A stretch of DNA of 64,000 nt from Salinispirillum marinum (lineage in GTDB: Bacteria; Pseudomonadota; Gammaproteobacteria; Pseudomonadales; Natronospirillaceae), in the NCBI RefSeq assembly GCF_042651565.1, contig NZ_JBHSDF010000003.1, one strand, 5' to 3'. Shown piece after piece: positions 45,152 to 53,272 of the stretch. A model generated the notes under the pieces. It was not told the DNA's origin and searched no databases. It saw only the letters and a list, made by a program, of their open reading frames with translations. The translations under genes were made by a program, and so were the position numbers. Position 1 is the stretch's first letter; each line of letters begins with the position of its first letter.

Positions 45152-45423
45152 GGTTGACGCCCCCCAATAACCTGCACCTCAGAGGCATTAGGCGGACGCA
45201 ACCCCAACTGCTGTGCGCGCTGCTCAATCAAGCCCGGCGCCGCAACGGCACCCAATTCCAAGGTTAACTGACCCCACTCCACGCGCTGCTGCGCATAATG
45301 GCGCGTCAACTGATTCAGTTCGGCATGCAACATTCGGGTTTCATGGCTTACAAACACCACACTTAAGCCAGAGGCCCAAATAACAGCAACAAGGAAGTAC
45401 CAACCGGGTCTGATGCGATTCAT
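45148..45423 (-). CDS. ftsL: Cell division protein FtsL
   Basis: Small bitopic protein of 91 residues with one membrane helix (WYFLVAVIWASGLSVVFV) and a periplasmic leucine-zipper-like coiled coil (about residues 30-75); it forms the FtsQLB complex that activates FtsWI. Sequence is poorly conserved in this family; the call rests on size, topology and position between rsmH and ftsI, both overlapping by four bases. Confidence 0.93.
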   Translation of the reverse strand: MNRIRPGWYFLVAVIWASGLSVVFVSHETRMLHAELNQLTRHYAQQRVEWGQLTLELGAVAAPGLIEQRAQQLGLRPPNASEVQVIGGRQP

Positions 45424-46376
45424 TGCGCACCCTCCAAGTGATCTGCTACCGCTAATTTTTCCGCCACCCGCAATACAGCGCTGCGTGCCCGTATGTTATT
45501 ACCCACTTCGTCGGGGTTGGCTTTTTCGCCTTTCACTAAGATCTTCATATCACGCTGAATGTCACGTTCCATGACTGGCATTCCGCGAGGAATTTTCGGC
45601 CCCTGAGATTTATCCCGCATGAAACGCTTCACTCGACGGTCTTCTAATGAGTGAAAACTGATGACCACCAAGCGCCCTCCCGGAACCAGCGCATGCAGCG
45701 CGGCCTCCAGCACCGTATCCAGGTCTCCCAGTTCATTATTGATATGAATACGAATGGCCTGAAACGCGCGAGTCGCTGGATGCTTGTGCTTTTCCCAACG
45801 AGGATTCGCGACCTTGATCACTTCTGCCAAGTCGCTGGTGCGGGTAAAGGGCATTTGCTGACGCCGCGTCACTATGGCGCGCGCCATACGCCGGCTGAAT
45901 TTTTCTTCACCGAACTCCCACAGCACCTGTGCGATCTCGGCTTCATCGGCATGGTTCACCCAATCCGCTGCGCTGGGCCCCGCTTCCGGGTTCATCCGCA
46001 TGTCGAGTGGCCCATCGTGCATAAAACTAAAGCCACGTTCGGCATCATCCAGTTGCGGCGAGGACACACCCAAGTCCAATAACAGGCCATGGCAGCTTGC
46101 CGCACCTATTTCAGCCAACCCACGCGATACCTCGGTGAACGACCCCCACACCATGTGCAACCTTGGATCAACTTCTGCCAGTGCCTTACCGACCGTAATG
46201 GCTTCCGGGTCTTTATCAAAACCCACCAAACGACCGTGCTCTCCCAGTTGAGCAAGAATATGTCGGGCGTGGCCGCCACGTCCGAACGTCCCATCCAAGT
46301 AAATACCGTTCGGATCGGTCACCAGCCAGCGTACGGCGTCTTCGAGCATCACGGTGTCGTGCTGGAATTGGCTCAT
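45420..46376 (-). CDS. rsmH: 16S rRNA (cytosine-1402 N4) methyltransferase RsmH
   Basis: Methylates C1402 in the ribosomal P site, together with RsmI (also in this window), which modifies the same nucleotide. The 318-residue protein has the SAM motif DGTFGRGGHARHIL, LDLGVSSPQLDDAERGFSF, GPLDMRMN and VISFHSLEDRRVKRFMR. It overlaps mraZ and ftsL by four bases each. Confidence 0.97.
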   Translation of the reverse strand: MSQFQHDTVMLEDAVRWLVTDPNGIYLDGTFGRGGHARHILAQLGEHGRLVGFDKDPEAITVGKALAEVDPRLHMVWGSFTEVSRGLAEIGAASCHGLLLDLGVSSPQLDDAERGFSFMHDGPLDMRMNPEAGPSAADWVNHADEAEIAQVLWEFGEEKFSRRMARAIVTRRQQMPFTRTSDLAEVIKVANPRWEKHKHPATRAFQAIRIHINNELGDLDTVLEAALHALVPGGRLVVISFHSLEDRRVKRFMRDKSQGPKIPRGMPVMERDIQRDMKILVKGEKANPDEVGNNIRARSAVLRVAEKLAVADHLEGAQ

Positions 46377-46822
46377 AGCGACAACTCCATTAAGGCATCC
46401 GGCACATCGTCATCCGCATCCGTCAGATAGGCATCACGGCGCTCTTGCCATGAATTCTCATCCCACAGCTCAAACTTGTTGCCCTGCCCAAGCAAAATGA
46501 TTTTTTTGTCGAGTTTGGCGTGATCGCGCAATGGCCCTGGCACCAAAATGCGGCCTGCGCCGTCCATTTCTATATCGGTGGCATGACCAATTAACAAGCG
46601 TTGGATGCGGCGCACTTGCTTGTTGTAGCCCGGCAAGGCTTCGAGTTTTTGCTGAATGATTTCCCACTCGTTGAGCGGATATAGCAGAAGACACAGTTCT
46701 TCCGTGTCGATGGTGAGCACCAACTCACCCTGACAGGCAGCCGTCAGCATATCCCGGAACCGTGCCGGAATCGCCATACGACCTTTACTGTCCATGCTGA
46801 GGGCGTGCACACCGCGCAACAT
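46373..46822 (-). CDS. mraZ: Transcriptional regulator MraZ
   Basis: DNA-binding protein with two SpoVT-AbrB half-domains that forms a ring and represses the mra operon. From the ATG at 46822 it has 149 residues, starting MLRGVHALSMDSKGRMAIPARF and with the second repeat IEMDGAGRILVPGPLRD. The ribosome site (AGG) is weak; the frame is open 23 codons further 5' without family support. It is the first gene of the division cluster and its operator lies about 120 bases upstream. Confidence 0.96.
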   Translation of the reverse strand: MLRGVHALSMDSKGRMAIPARFRDMLTAACQGELVLTIDTEELCLLLYPLNEWEIIQQKLEALPGYNKQVRRIQRLLIGHATDIEMDGAGRILVPGPLRDHAKLDKKIILLGQGNKFELWDENSWQERRDAYLTDADDDVPDALMELSL

Positions 46823-46941
46823 GATGCCTGTAGATGACTGTTTCAAAACTGAATCCGTCTTTTTATTCGTTGTCTTTCCGTGTCCGCACAACCGTCGTGC
46901 TTAACACGGCGGAACACCAAAAAACACCACGTATGAGGGAG

Positions 46942-46981
46942 ATAAAACCACTATGCGACACAAATACCCACTTTCTCCCAC
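46942..46981 (-). promoter_or_regulatory. MraZ operator: four GTGGG-type repeats at 10-base period
   Basis: Reading the minus strand from 46981, the repeats begin GTGGG (46981), GTGGG (46971), GTGTC (46961) and GTGGT (46951), each ten bases apart. MraZ of E. coli and other species binds tandem TGGG boxes separated by five bases. The array begins a few bases after the predicted transcription start, so MraZ bound here would block its own operon. Confidence 0.8.
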
Positions 46982-46992
46982 TTGCAGCGCCA

Positions 46993-47021
46993 ACTATAGG
47001 TAGGAGATGGGGCATTTGCAA
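46993..47021 (-). promoter_or_regulatory. Sigma-70 promoter of the mra/dcw operon
   Basis: TTGCAA (47016-47021) and TATAGT (46993-46998) are 17 bases apart on the minus strand. The predicted start is near 46986, directly upstream of the MraZ boxes. This is the best-formed promoter by eye in the window and would drive mraZ through the division cluster. Confidence 0.7.
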
Positions 47022-47077
47022 CAGCCCTTACACACGGCATTTCAAAAAAAAACACTTATAAGACAATCAGTTACAAG

Positions 47078-47243
47078 TGGTTAGCAAGTACTAACCAATC
47101 AAACCGTGACGTGAAGTTCAACGAAAACGCTGCACTGGCGAACGAAGTTAAAGCTATACATTAACTTCAAGATTTATTTTCACTATGAATAGGATTTTTT
47201 ATACGATTGGAGACTATAAAAGTCATTACGTGATGAGCGTCAC
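47078..47243. promoter_or_regulatory. Possible regulatory sites upstream of the mra promoter
   Basis: The 323 bases between the mra promoter and rnpB hold no gene. They are AT-rich and contain TGGTTAG (47078-47084) with CTAACCA (47091-47097), GAAGTTAA (47144-47151) with TTAACTTC (47161-47168), and GTGA-N6-TCAC followed by A (47230-47243), which fits the core of a CRP/Vfr site. Bound proteins are unknown and all assignments are by eye. Confidence 0.35.
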
Positions 47244-47344
47244 AAAAACGCGAAAGAATCTACAAAACAACCATTTTACGGCACAGTGTTCAGACTTTAC
47301 CTGAGGTTAACCCTGACTGTCACAGGGCGTTTGACACAAAAAAA

Positions 47345-47697
<353 letters not shown>

Positions 47698-47704
47698 GGG
47701 GCGG

Positions 47705-47733
47705 ACAATACGCGCATCCCAGAGGTGTTTCAA
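47705..47733 (-). promoter_or_regulatory. Promoter of rnpB
   Basis: TTGAAA (47728-47733) and TATTGT (47705-47710) are 17 bases apart on the minus strand and place the start seven bases later, at the first base of P1. It overlaps the last codons of rsmI. Confidence 0.65.
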
Positions 47734-48599
47734 GTGCTTTCCGGTGTATCTCGTCCGGACAGCAAGCGGGCGTACAGAGCATTCTTACTGCCCCCTAGCA
47801 ATTGCGCCGCTTCACCAGCGGCTTTTTTTGGCGGCATATACTGAGCCAAAAGCCCCAGCAACGCGTCAACATCGATTTCTGTCGCCAAGGTTTCGGTTGC
47901 TTGTCCATGCAGCAGCAACACCATTTCCCCACGTTGCTGATCCGTATCGTCGCGCAAACGGCGCAATAACTCGTCGGCAGTGCCACTGAGAAAGGTTTCA
48001 AATTGTTTGGTCAGTTCACGCGCAATCACCAATGGCCGTTGCGGTGCCAAGCGCGCTAAGACCTCCAAGGTTTCTACCATTCGTCGTGGCGACTCATAGC
48101 AGAGCGTTGTTCCCGTGTACGCGAGCGCTTCCGTCAAAACACGCTCGCGCGGACCGTTTTTACTGGGCAGAAAACCAATGAATTGGAACCGGTCTGATGG
48201 CAACCCTGCAGCACATAGGGCAGTGATGACCGCCGAAACACCGGGCACAGGCACCACGGCATAACCCTGCTCGCGCAACGCCCGCACCACCACGAAACCC
48301 GGGTCAGAAATAAGGGGCGTACCGGCGTCTGTAATTAAGGCCAAAGACTCCCCGGCGTCTAACCAACGCATGATTTGAACAACACGGGCGGCTTCATTAT
48401 GCTCATGCAGTGAGACCATGGGGCGATCAATGGCAAAATGTTGCAGAAGGTGAGCTGAATGTCTGGTATCTTCCGCGAGGATACGATCGACGTTGCGCAA
48501 CACCTGCAGGGCGCGCAAGGTTATATCATCCAGATGGCCGATGGGTGTGGCCACAATGTAAAGCGCCGGTACAGGCCGTTGGGCCTTCAGGTCTGACAT
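47730..48599 (-). CDS. rsmI: 16S rRNA (cytidine-1402 2'-O) methyltransferase RsmI
   Basis: Tetrapyrrole-methylase-fold enzyme acting on C1402, the same base as RsmH. It has 289 residues: LYIVATPIGHLDDITLRAL, EDTRHSAHLLQHF, ITDAGTPLISDPGF, PVPGVSAVITALCAAGL and CYESPRRMVETL are diagnostic. It is divergent from lpoA, with 35 bases between the start codons. The rnpB promoter lies inside its 3' end. Confidence 0.96.
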   Translation of the reverse strand: MSDLKAQRPVPALYIVATPIGHLDDITLRALQVLRNVDRILAEDTRHSAHLLQHFAIDRPMVSLHEHNEAARVVQIMRWLDAGESLALITDAGTPLISDPGFVVVRALREQGYAVVPVPGVSAVITALCAAGLPSDRFQFIGFLPSKNGPRERVLTEALAYTGTTLCYESPRRMVETLEVLARLAPQRPLVIARELTKQFETFLSGTADELLRRLRDDTDQQRGEMVLLLHGQATETLATEIDVDALLGLLAQYMPPKKAAGEAAQLLGGSKNALYARLLSGRDTPEST

Positions 48600-48606
48600 A
48601 TATAAT
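48579..48606 (+). promoter_or_regulatory. Candidate promoter of lpoA
   Basis: A perfect TATAAT (48601-48606) is preceded by TTGGGC (48579-48584) at 16 bases. The start would be near 48613, about 20 bases before the lpoA ATG. The -35 lies inside the rsmI 5' end. Confidence 0.45.
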
Positions 48607-48634
48607 GCATCCGATGTTCTGGGGATCTTCTAAA

Positions 48635-50602
48635 ATGACAAATTCAATCGGCTTTCCGCACTGGCGGCGTGGCCTGGCGTTATTCTGCCTTGTGCTGCTA
48701 GGCGCCTGTTCAACGACACCGTCGACGGACAGCGCGACGACGGGCACAGCACCCAGCGCACCGACGGAAGAAGCCAGTGTACCGGATTTGCCATTGGATA
48801 CCGAGCGCCCGATTGACGAACTCGCGCAGGAACTGCCCTCTGACTACGAACAGTCAACATTATTCGAATTGAATCTGACGCCCGACAGCGAATACGCCTA
48901 CAGCTTAGAACTGGCGAAAATTTTCTATTTGCGACGCGAGCCGGAACAAGCAACACGGCTTTTAAGCACTATACCGTTCAACGAACTGGACCCCTCAGCC
49001 CAGCGGGACTACGCCGTGGTGGCGGCGAAAAGCGAACTGGCTTTATTCAATTCGCGCGCTGCGCTGGGTTGGTTAACCGGAGAACAAGCAGCCTTGTTTG
49101 ATGGTTTGCCCATACCGCAACAAATCGAACTTGGCTTGTTACGCGCTCAGGCTTACAGCTTGGGCAACCAACCCGTGGCGGCGGCACGCGAACGTATCTA
49201 CTTGCACCCCTTGCTCGACCCGGAACAGCGCAGCGCCAACATCGAAGCCATTTGGCTTGAAATGCAATTTGCGGAACCCGCAGCCATCGAACGGCTCGGC
49301 TTGCTAAACACATCCCCTGACTATACGGGTTGGGTAGAACTCGCCGGTCTGTATCACCAACACCAAGATGATCTTGAAACGCTCATGCGGCAGATTGCGC
49401 GCTGGCAAGCCCAGAACCCGCAACACCCTGCGGCTCGCCAACTGCCCGTCAGTCTGCTGAGCCTGAGTCAGAGCGTTGCCACACGACCTGACCACATTGC
49501 CGTTATCCTGCCGCAATCCGGCCCCTTAAGTCCGGCCGGTGAGGCCATTATGGACGGTTTTATGGCGGCGTATTTCAGTGCCAAGAATGAAGGCCGAAGC
49601 GTGCCAGAATTAAGCTTTTACGATGAAGCCAGTGTCAACGATGTCACTGAGCTGATCAGCCAAGCCATCGAAGATGGCGCCGATCTCATCGTTGGACCCT
49701 TGAACCGACCGGCCGTTGAAACGGTTGAGCAATACAACTTCAGCCCCATCCCGATTCTGGCCCTCAACCGCACGGACAATCGTACCCAACCCAACCCGCA
49801 AGTCATTCAATTCGCCTTAGCGCCAGAAGATGAAGCACAGCAAGCGGCGCAGCAAGCCTTCCAGCAAGGTCATCGTGTGGCCGCCATCATCGTGCCCGAA
49901 GGCGACTGGGGACGGCGGGTGGCGGAATCGTTCCGCCGCGAGTGGCGGGCTCTGGGAGGTGAAATGGTGGCCCGACAAGACGTTCGCCCACGCGATGACG
50001 GCTTCCGTTATCTTGCGCAGGTCAAAGAACTGCTGAACATCGATGAAAGTGAGCAGCGTGCCCGCGAAATCAACGCGATGATTCCGGGCAATCTCCAGGC
50101 CGAGCCGCGGCGGCGGCGTGATATCGACTTGATATTTATGGCGGTGCAACCTGACCAAGCGCGTCAGCTTCGTCCTTTGCTGAATTATCAATACGCCGAA
50201 GATTTACCCGTAATGTCCATTTCATCCATTGTGGCAACCGGTAACGGGCAACGTAATTCAGATCTTGACGGTGTACGCTTTCTTGAAATTCCGTGGCAAC
50301 TGAGTGAACACCCGTTGCAGGATGATTTACGCGCCTTATCACCGGCCCAATACGAACGCTATGCGCGGCTATACGCCATGGGGCTGGACGCCTTCAACCT
50401 GGTACCTCGGATGCGTTTTTTACAGCAAGATCCTGCCGCCAGCTACCAAGGCGTTACCGGCACCATCACATTAGCGCCCAACGGACAACTGAATCGTCGC
50501 TTACGCTGGGCCGAATTTGTGAATGGTCGTATTATGCCGCTGGACTTGGGCATCGAAGATCCGATCGGCCAAGCGAATGAGTCTTCGGAACCCGCCTCAT
50601 GA
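48635..50602 (+). CDS. lpoA: PBP1a activator lipoprotein LpoA
   Basis: Outer-membrane lipoprotein that stimulates the bifunctional synthase PBP1a. From the ATG at 48635 (GGGGA ten bases upstream) it has 655 residues, close to E. coli LpoA. The lipobox is LLGAC, with the lipidated cysteine at residue 25. A helical TPR-like N-terminal domain (about 60-255) is followed by a periplasmic-binding-protein-like domain from HIAVILPQSGPLSPAGEAIMDGF onward (seen in parts), with MSISSIVATGNGQRNSDLDG near the end. It overlaps yraN by four bases. Genes lpoA-yraN-diaA-dolP keep the enterobacterial order. Confidence 0.94.
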   Translation: MTNSIGFPHWRRGLALFCLVLLGACSTTPSTDSATTGTAPSAPTEEASVPDLPLDTERPIDELAQELPSDYEQSTLFELNLTPDSEYAYSLELAKIFYLRREPEQATRLLSTIPFNELDPSAQRDYAVVAAKSELALFNSRAALGWLTGEQAALFDGLPIPQQIELGLLRAQAYSLGNQPVAAARERIYLHPLLDPEQRSANIEAIWLEMQFAEPAAIERLGLLNTSPDYTGWVELAGLYHQHQDDLETLMRQIARWQAQNPQHPAARQLPVSLLSLSQSVATRPDHIAVILPQSGPLSPAGEAIMDGFMAAYFSAKNEGRSVPELSFYDEASVNDVTELISQAIEDGADLIVGPLNRPAVETVEQYNFSPIPILALNRTDNRTQPNPQVIQFALAPEDEAQQAAQQAFQQGHRVAAIIVPEGDWGRRVAESFRREWRALGGEMVARQDVRPRDDGFRYLAQVKELLNIDESEQRAREINAMIPGNLQAEPRRRRDIDLIFMAVQPDQARQLRPLLNYQYAEDLPVMSISSIVATGNGQRNSDLDGVRFLEIPWQLSEHPLQDDLRALSPAQYERYARLYAMGLDAFNLVPRMRFLQQDPAASYQGVTGTITLAPNGQLNRRLRWAEFVNGRIMPLDLGIEDPIGQANESSEPAS

Positions 50603-50940
50603 GCCTAGTGATAGGAAACGATGCCGAAACGGCCGCCATGGAATATTTGCAAGCCCAGGGATTGTCCTTGGTGGCGCGCAATGTTCATTGCCGCTGGGGT
50701 GAGTTGGATTTGATCATGCAGGACCAACAAGCCCTTGTGTTTGTGGAAGTGAAGGCGCGCACGTCTGAACGATTCGGTGGTGGATTGGGTGCCCTAACCT
50801 ACGGCAAACAACAGAAGTTGCGCCGCGCTGCACAATGGTATCTGGCGCGCCAAACCAACCCCAACATGGCCTGTCGTTTTGATGTCGTGACTCTGGGTCT
50901 ATCCGACCAGTCCTGTACCTGGATAAGGAACGCGTTCTAA
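50599..50940 (+). CDS. yraN: YraN family (UPF0102) nuclease-fold protein
   Basis: 113-residue protein with the restriction-endonuclease-like core LVARNVHCRWGELDLIMQD followed by LVFVEVKAR, whose D, E and K match the PD-(D/E)XK pattern. Cellular role is not established. It overlaps lpoA by four bases and diaA by one base. Confidence 0.93.
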   Translation: MSLVIGNDAETAAMEYLQAQGLSLVARNVHCRWGELDLIMQDQQALVFVEVKARTSERFGGGLGALTYGKQQKLRRAAQWYLARQTNPNMACRFDVVTLGLSDQSCTWIRNAF

Positions 50941-51533
50941 TGAGCGAATTATTGGAGCTCTTAACCGAGCGCACAGTGCAGGCGATCGAACACCTGCAGG
51001 AGACAGCAACCGTTTGTCTGGATCGCATGTTGCCGGCCGGTGAATTGCTGAGCGCCACGTTTCTAAACGATGGCAAGGTGATGGTATGCGGTAACGGCCC
51101 GAGTGCGGCCTCGGCGCAACTCTTGTCCAGCTATTTACTGCATCGCTTCAGTCACGACCGCCCAGCCTTACCGGCCATTAATTTAAGTAATAATTCCGCA
51201 TTGATTACCCAAATTGGCGTAGAGTCGAGTATAAATGATGTATTCGCCAAACCGATTCAAGCCCTAGCCCAGCCACAAGACTTGTTGGTTGTGTTTGATC
51301 ATGGTTCAAAAATTGGCAACCTGATCCAAGCCGTGCAGGCGGCACATAATCGTGGTTTGCGCGTGCTGGCGTTTACCTCGCAATCGGGTGAAGACATACC
51401 GTCGGTCTTAACGCCCGATGACATAGAGCTCGCCGTACCACAAACGGGAGCCCGGGCTGTAGAAGCCCACACATTATTGATTCATTTGCTCTGCGAGCTG
51501 ATTGATTTACACATCTTTGGTACCGAGGAATAG
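50940..51533 (+). CDS. diaA: DnaA initiator-associating protein DiaA (SIS domain)
   Basis: SIS-fold protein of 197 residues. DiaA binds DnaA and promotes replication initiation; GmhA, a sugar isomerase, is the closest relative. The phosphosugar-binding loops are VMVCGNGPSAASAQLLSSYLL-like and VFDHGSKIGNL; in DiaA these are kept although no sugar reaction is known. Genomic order after yraN and before dolP favours DiaA over GmhA. The ATG overlaps the yraN stop (TAATG). Confidence 0.88.
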   Translation: MSELLELLTERTVQAIEHLQETATVCLDRMLPAGELLSATFLNDGKVMVCGNGPSAASAQLLSSYLLHRFSHDRPALPAINLSNNSALITQIGVESSINDVFAKPIQALAQPQDLLVVFDHGSKIGNLIQAVQAAHNRGLRVLAFTSQSGEDIPSVLTPDDIELAVPQTGARAVEAHTLLIHLLCELIDLHIFGTEE

Positions 51534-51537
51534 AGGC

Positions 51538-52158
51538 ATGCCCCTGAACATTGACGCCCTTCAAAATGCCCGCATTTCTCCGCGCAGCATGCCCTTGCGA
51601 GCTTGGCTGGCGACTACCCTTGGCGCGCTCTGCATTCTCCAAGGATGCAGCACCGTTGGCAGTACCGGCCAAGAAGACAGCGTCGCTCAACCCAGCTTGA
51701 CGGTGGGGGAGATTATTGACGACAACGCCCTGGAAAACCGTCTCCGTGAGGGCCTACTCAGTGCTGACCCACGCTTTGCCGACGCCCGGCTGTATATCGT
51801 TTCGCATAACGCTCGGGTCTTAATGACTGGCCAAGTTGCATCCGCCGATATGATTGCACAAGCGACCGAGGTTGCGCGGAACAACCGACGGATTCGCATT
51901 TTGCACAACGAGCTGACGGTCAGCGAATCCCCGAGCCTGGATGTGCGAGCCAGTGATCAATGGATCAGCGTGCGGGTAAAAAGTCGAATGCTAGCAGATG
52001 CGGATTTTCCTTCGCGCAAAGTAGTCATTACGACCGAAAATGGTCGGGTATATCTCATGGGACTCGTCAGTGTCGCAGAAGGCCAACAGGCAGAGACCAT
52101 AGCGGCCAGTGTCAACGGTGTGCAGCGTGTGGTGTCGTTGTTTGATTATTTAGACTGA
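51538..52158 (+). CDS. dolP: BON-domain outer-membrane lipoprotein DolP (YraP)
   Basis: Dual-BON lipoprotein that maintains outer membrane integrity at the division site. From the ATG at 51538 it has 206 residues. GAGGA lies eight bases upstream, inside the end of diaA. The signal ends ILQGC, with the cysteine at residue 37, so the leader has an unusually long n-region; an ATG at 51589 would give a normal leader but lacks a ribosome site. BON1 spans about LENRLREGLL to NELTVSE; BON2 has VKSRMLADADFPSRKVVITTENGRVYLMGLV in parts. A terminator follows. Confidence 0.92.
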   Translation: MPLNIDALQNARISPRSMPLRAWLATTLGALCILQGCSTVGSTGQEDSVAQPSLTVGEIIDDNALENRLREGLLSADPRFADARLYIVSHNARVLMTGQVASADMIAQATEVARNNRRIRILHNELTVSESPSLDVRASDQWISVRVKSRMLADADFPSRKVVITTENGRVYLMGLVSVAEGQQAETIAASVNGVQRVVSLFDYLD

Positions 52159-52172
52159 CTGAACTCAGCAAG

Positions 52173-52195
52173 CCTGACACAGATCAGGGTTTTTT
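52173..52195 (+). terminator. Intrinsic terminator after dolP
   Basis: CCTGA (52173-52177) pairs with TCAGG (52184-52188) over a six-base loop, followed by G and six T (52190-52195). It would end the lpoA-yraN-diaA-dolP transcript. Confidence 0.7.
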
Positions 52196-52258
52196 CGCTG
52201 AATTGGACTATGCTATTGCGTATGCCCTGAACTCACTCTCTGCGAGGGAGATATCAAC

Positions 52259-53158
52259 ATGAACCCGATTCTCGTGTACTTTGATCCAGCGGAAGACAAC
52301 GTCTCCGCGTTTAAAAAAGCCGCCTATCTGGCGCGCACCTTAAACACCAGCCTGTTTCTTTTCACCACCGGTTATAACAGTTCGTTAGCCAACAATCATC
52401 CGGTAGATGCCGAGTCTGGCATCCGCTCGCGTGATGCCTTTATTGGCCGCTTGGAGCAGTCATTAACGGAAGAAGCTAACCTGATCCGAGAGTTGGGAGT
52501 AGACGTTTCGGTGAAAGCTGTCTGGGATAAGAGTCCGTGGCATGCTATAGCAACCTTGCTGGAAACTGAATGGTTTGAATTCATCATCAAAGGCACGCAT
52601 CATCAAAACGTGATGCAGCGAACTTTTTTCAGCTCAACCGATTGGGATCTGATTCGTTGCAGCCCGCTGCCCGTATTATTGGTGAAATCCGAGCCCTGGC
52701 CAGCGGAACATTTGCATTTAACGGCGTGCGTCGACCCGATTGAACACGATGATCAGCCCAAAATTCTGGACAAAGCCATCGTAATGCAAGGTAAGGCCTG
52801 GCAAGACCAGCTTAAATCCACGTTAGATGTGCTGAATGTATACGACCCTACACCCTTCATGGTGTACATGGACCCACCCATTCCCGACACCACACCGATT
52901 ACGGAAGCCTTGGCCGCCCAACATCAAGAAGCGCTGAACGCCTTACTGAATGAATGCGGATTACCGCCTGAACAAGGGCGTTTGGAAGCAGGCACACCAA
53001 CAGCGACCATCCCTGATGTGTTGTATGAAGGTAACACGCACATCGTGATTATGGGCGCGCAAACACGTGAAGGACTAGGTCGGTGGCTGATTGGACACAC
53101 CGCGGAAAAGGTATTGGATCGCATAACCTGTGACATTCTCGTCATCAAAACCGGTTAG
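52259..53158 (+). CDS. Tandem universal stress protein, UspE-like
   Basis: 299-residue protein of two Usp domains (about 1-145 and 155-299). The first lacks the ATP loop (IIKGTHHQNVMQRTFF). The second has MGAQTREGLGRWLIGHTAEKV, which follows the GxxGx9G(S/T) pattern only partly: threonine replaces the second glycine and histidine replaces the last Ser/Thr. Nucleotide binding is therefore doubtful, as for UspE. UspE in E. coli influences motility and stress survival, but the role here is inference. A ribosome site GAGGGAG precedes the ATG. Terminators flank the gene, so it is probably monocistronic. Confidence 0.85.
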   Translation: MNPILVYFDPAEDNVSAFKKAAYLARTLNTSLFLFTTGYNSSLANNHPVDAESGIRSRDAFIGRLEQSLTEEANLIRELGVDVSVKAVWDKSPWHAIATLLETEWFEFIIKGTHHQNVMQRTFFSSTDWDLIRCSPLPVLLVKSEPWPAEHLHLTACVDPIEHDDQPKILDKAIVMQGKAWQDQLKSTLDVLNVYDPTPFMVYMDPPIPDTTPITEALAAQHQEALNALLNECGLPPEQGRLEAGTPTATIPDVLYEGNTHIVIMGAQTREGLGRWLIGHTAEKVLDRITCDILVIKTG

Positions 53159-53167
53159 TCCGCAGCA

Positions 53168-53202
53168 GGGTGATGACCACAACGTGCCATCACCCTTTGT
53201 TT
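53168..53202 (+). terminator. Intrinsic terminator after the uspE-like gene
   Basis: GGGTGATG (53168-53175) pairs perfectly with CATCACCC (53188-53195) over a 12-base loop, followed by TTTGTTT. Confidence 0.7.
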
Positions 53203-53272
53203 AGCATTGCCACAGCCACTCAGCCCGCTACAATACGCACTCTTTCTTTTTCAGTAGAAGCATCCCTGCGCA

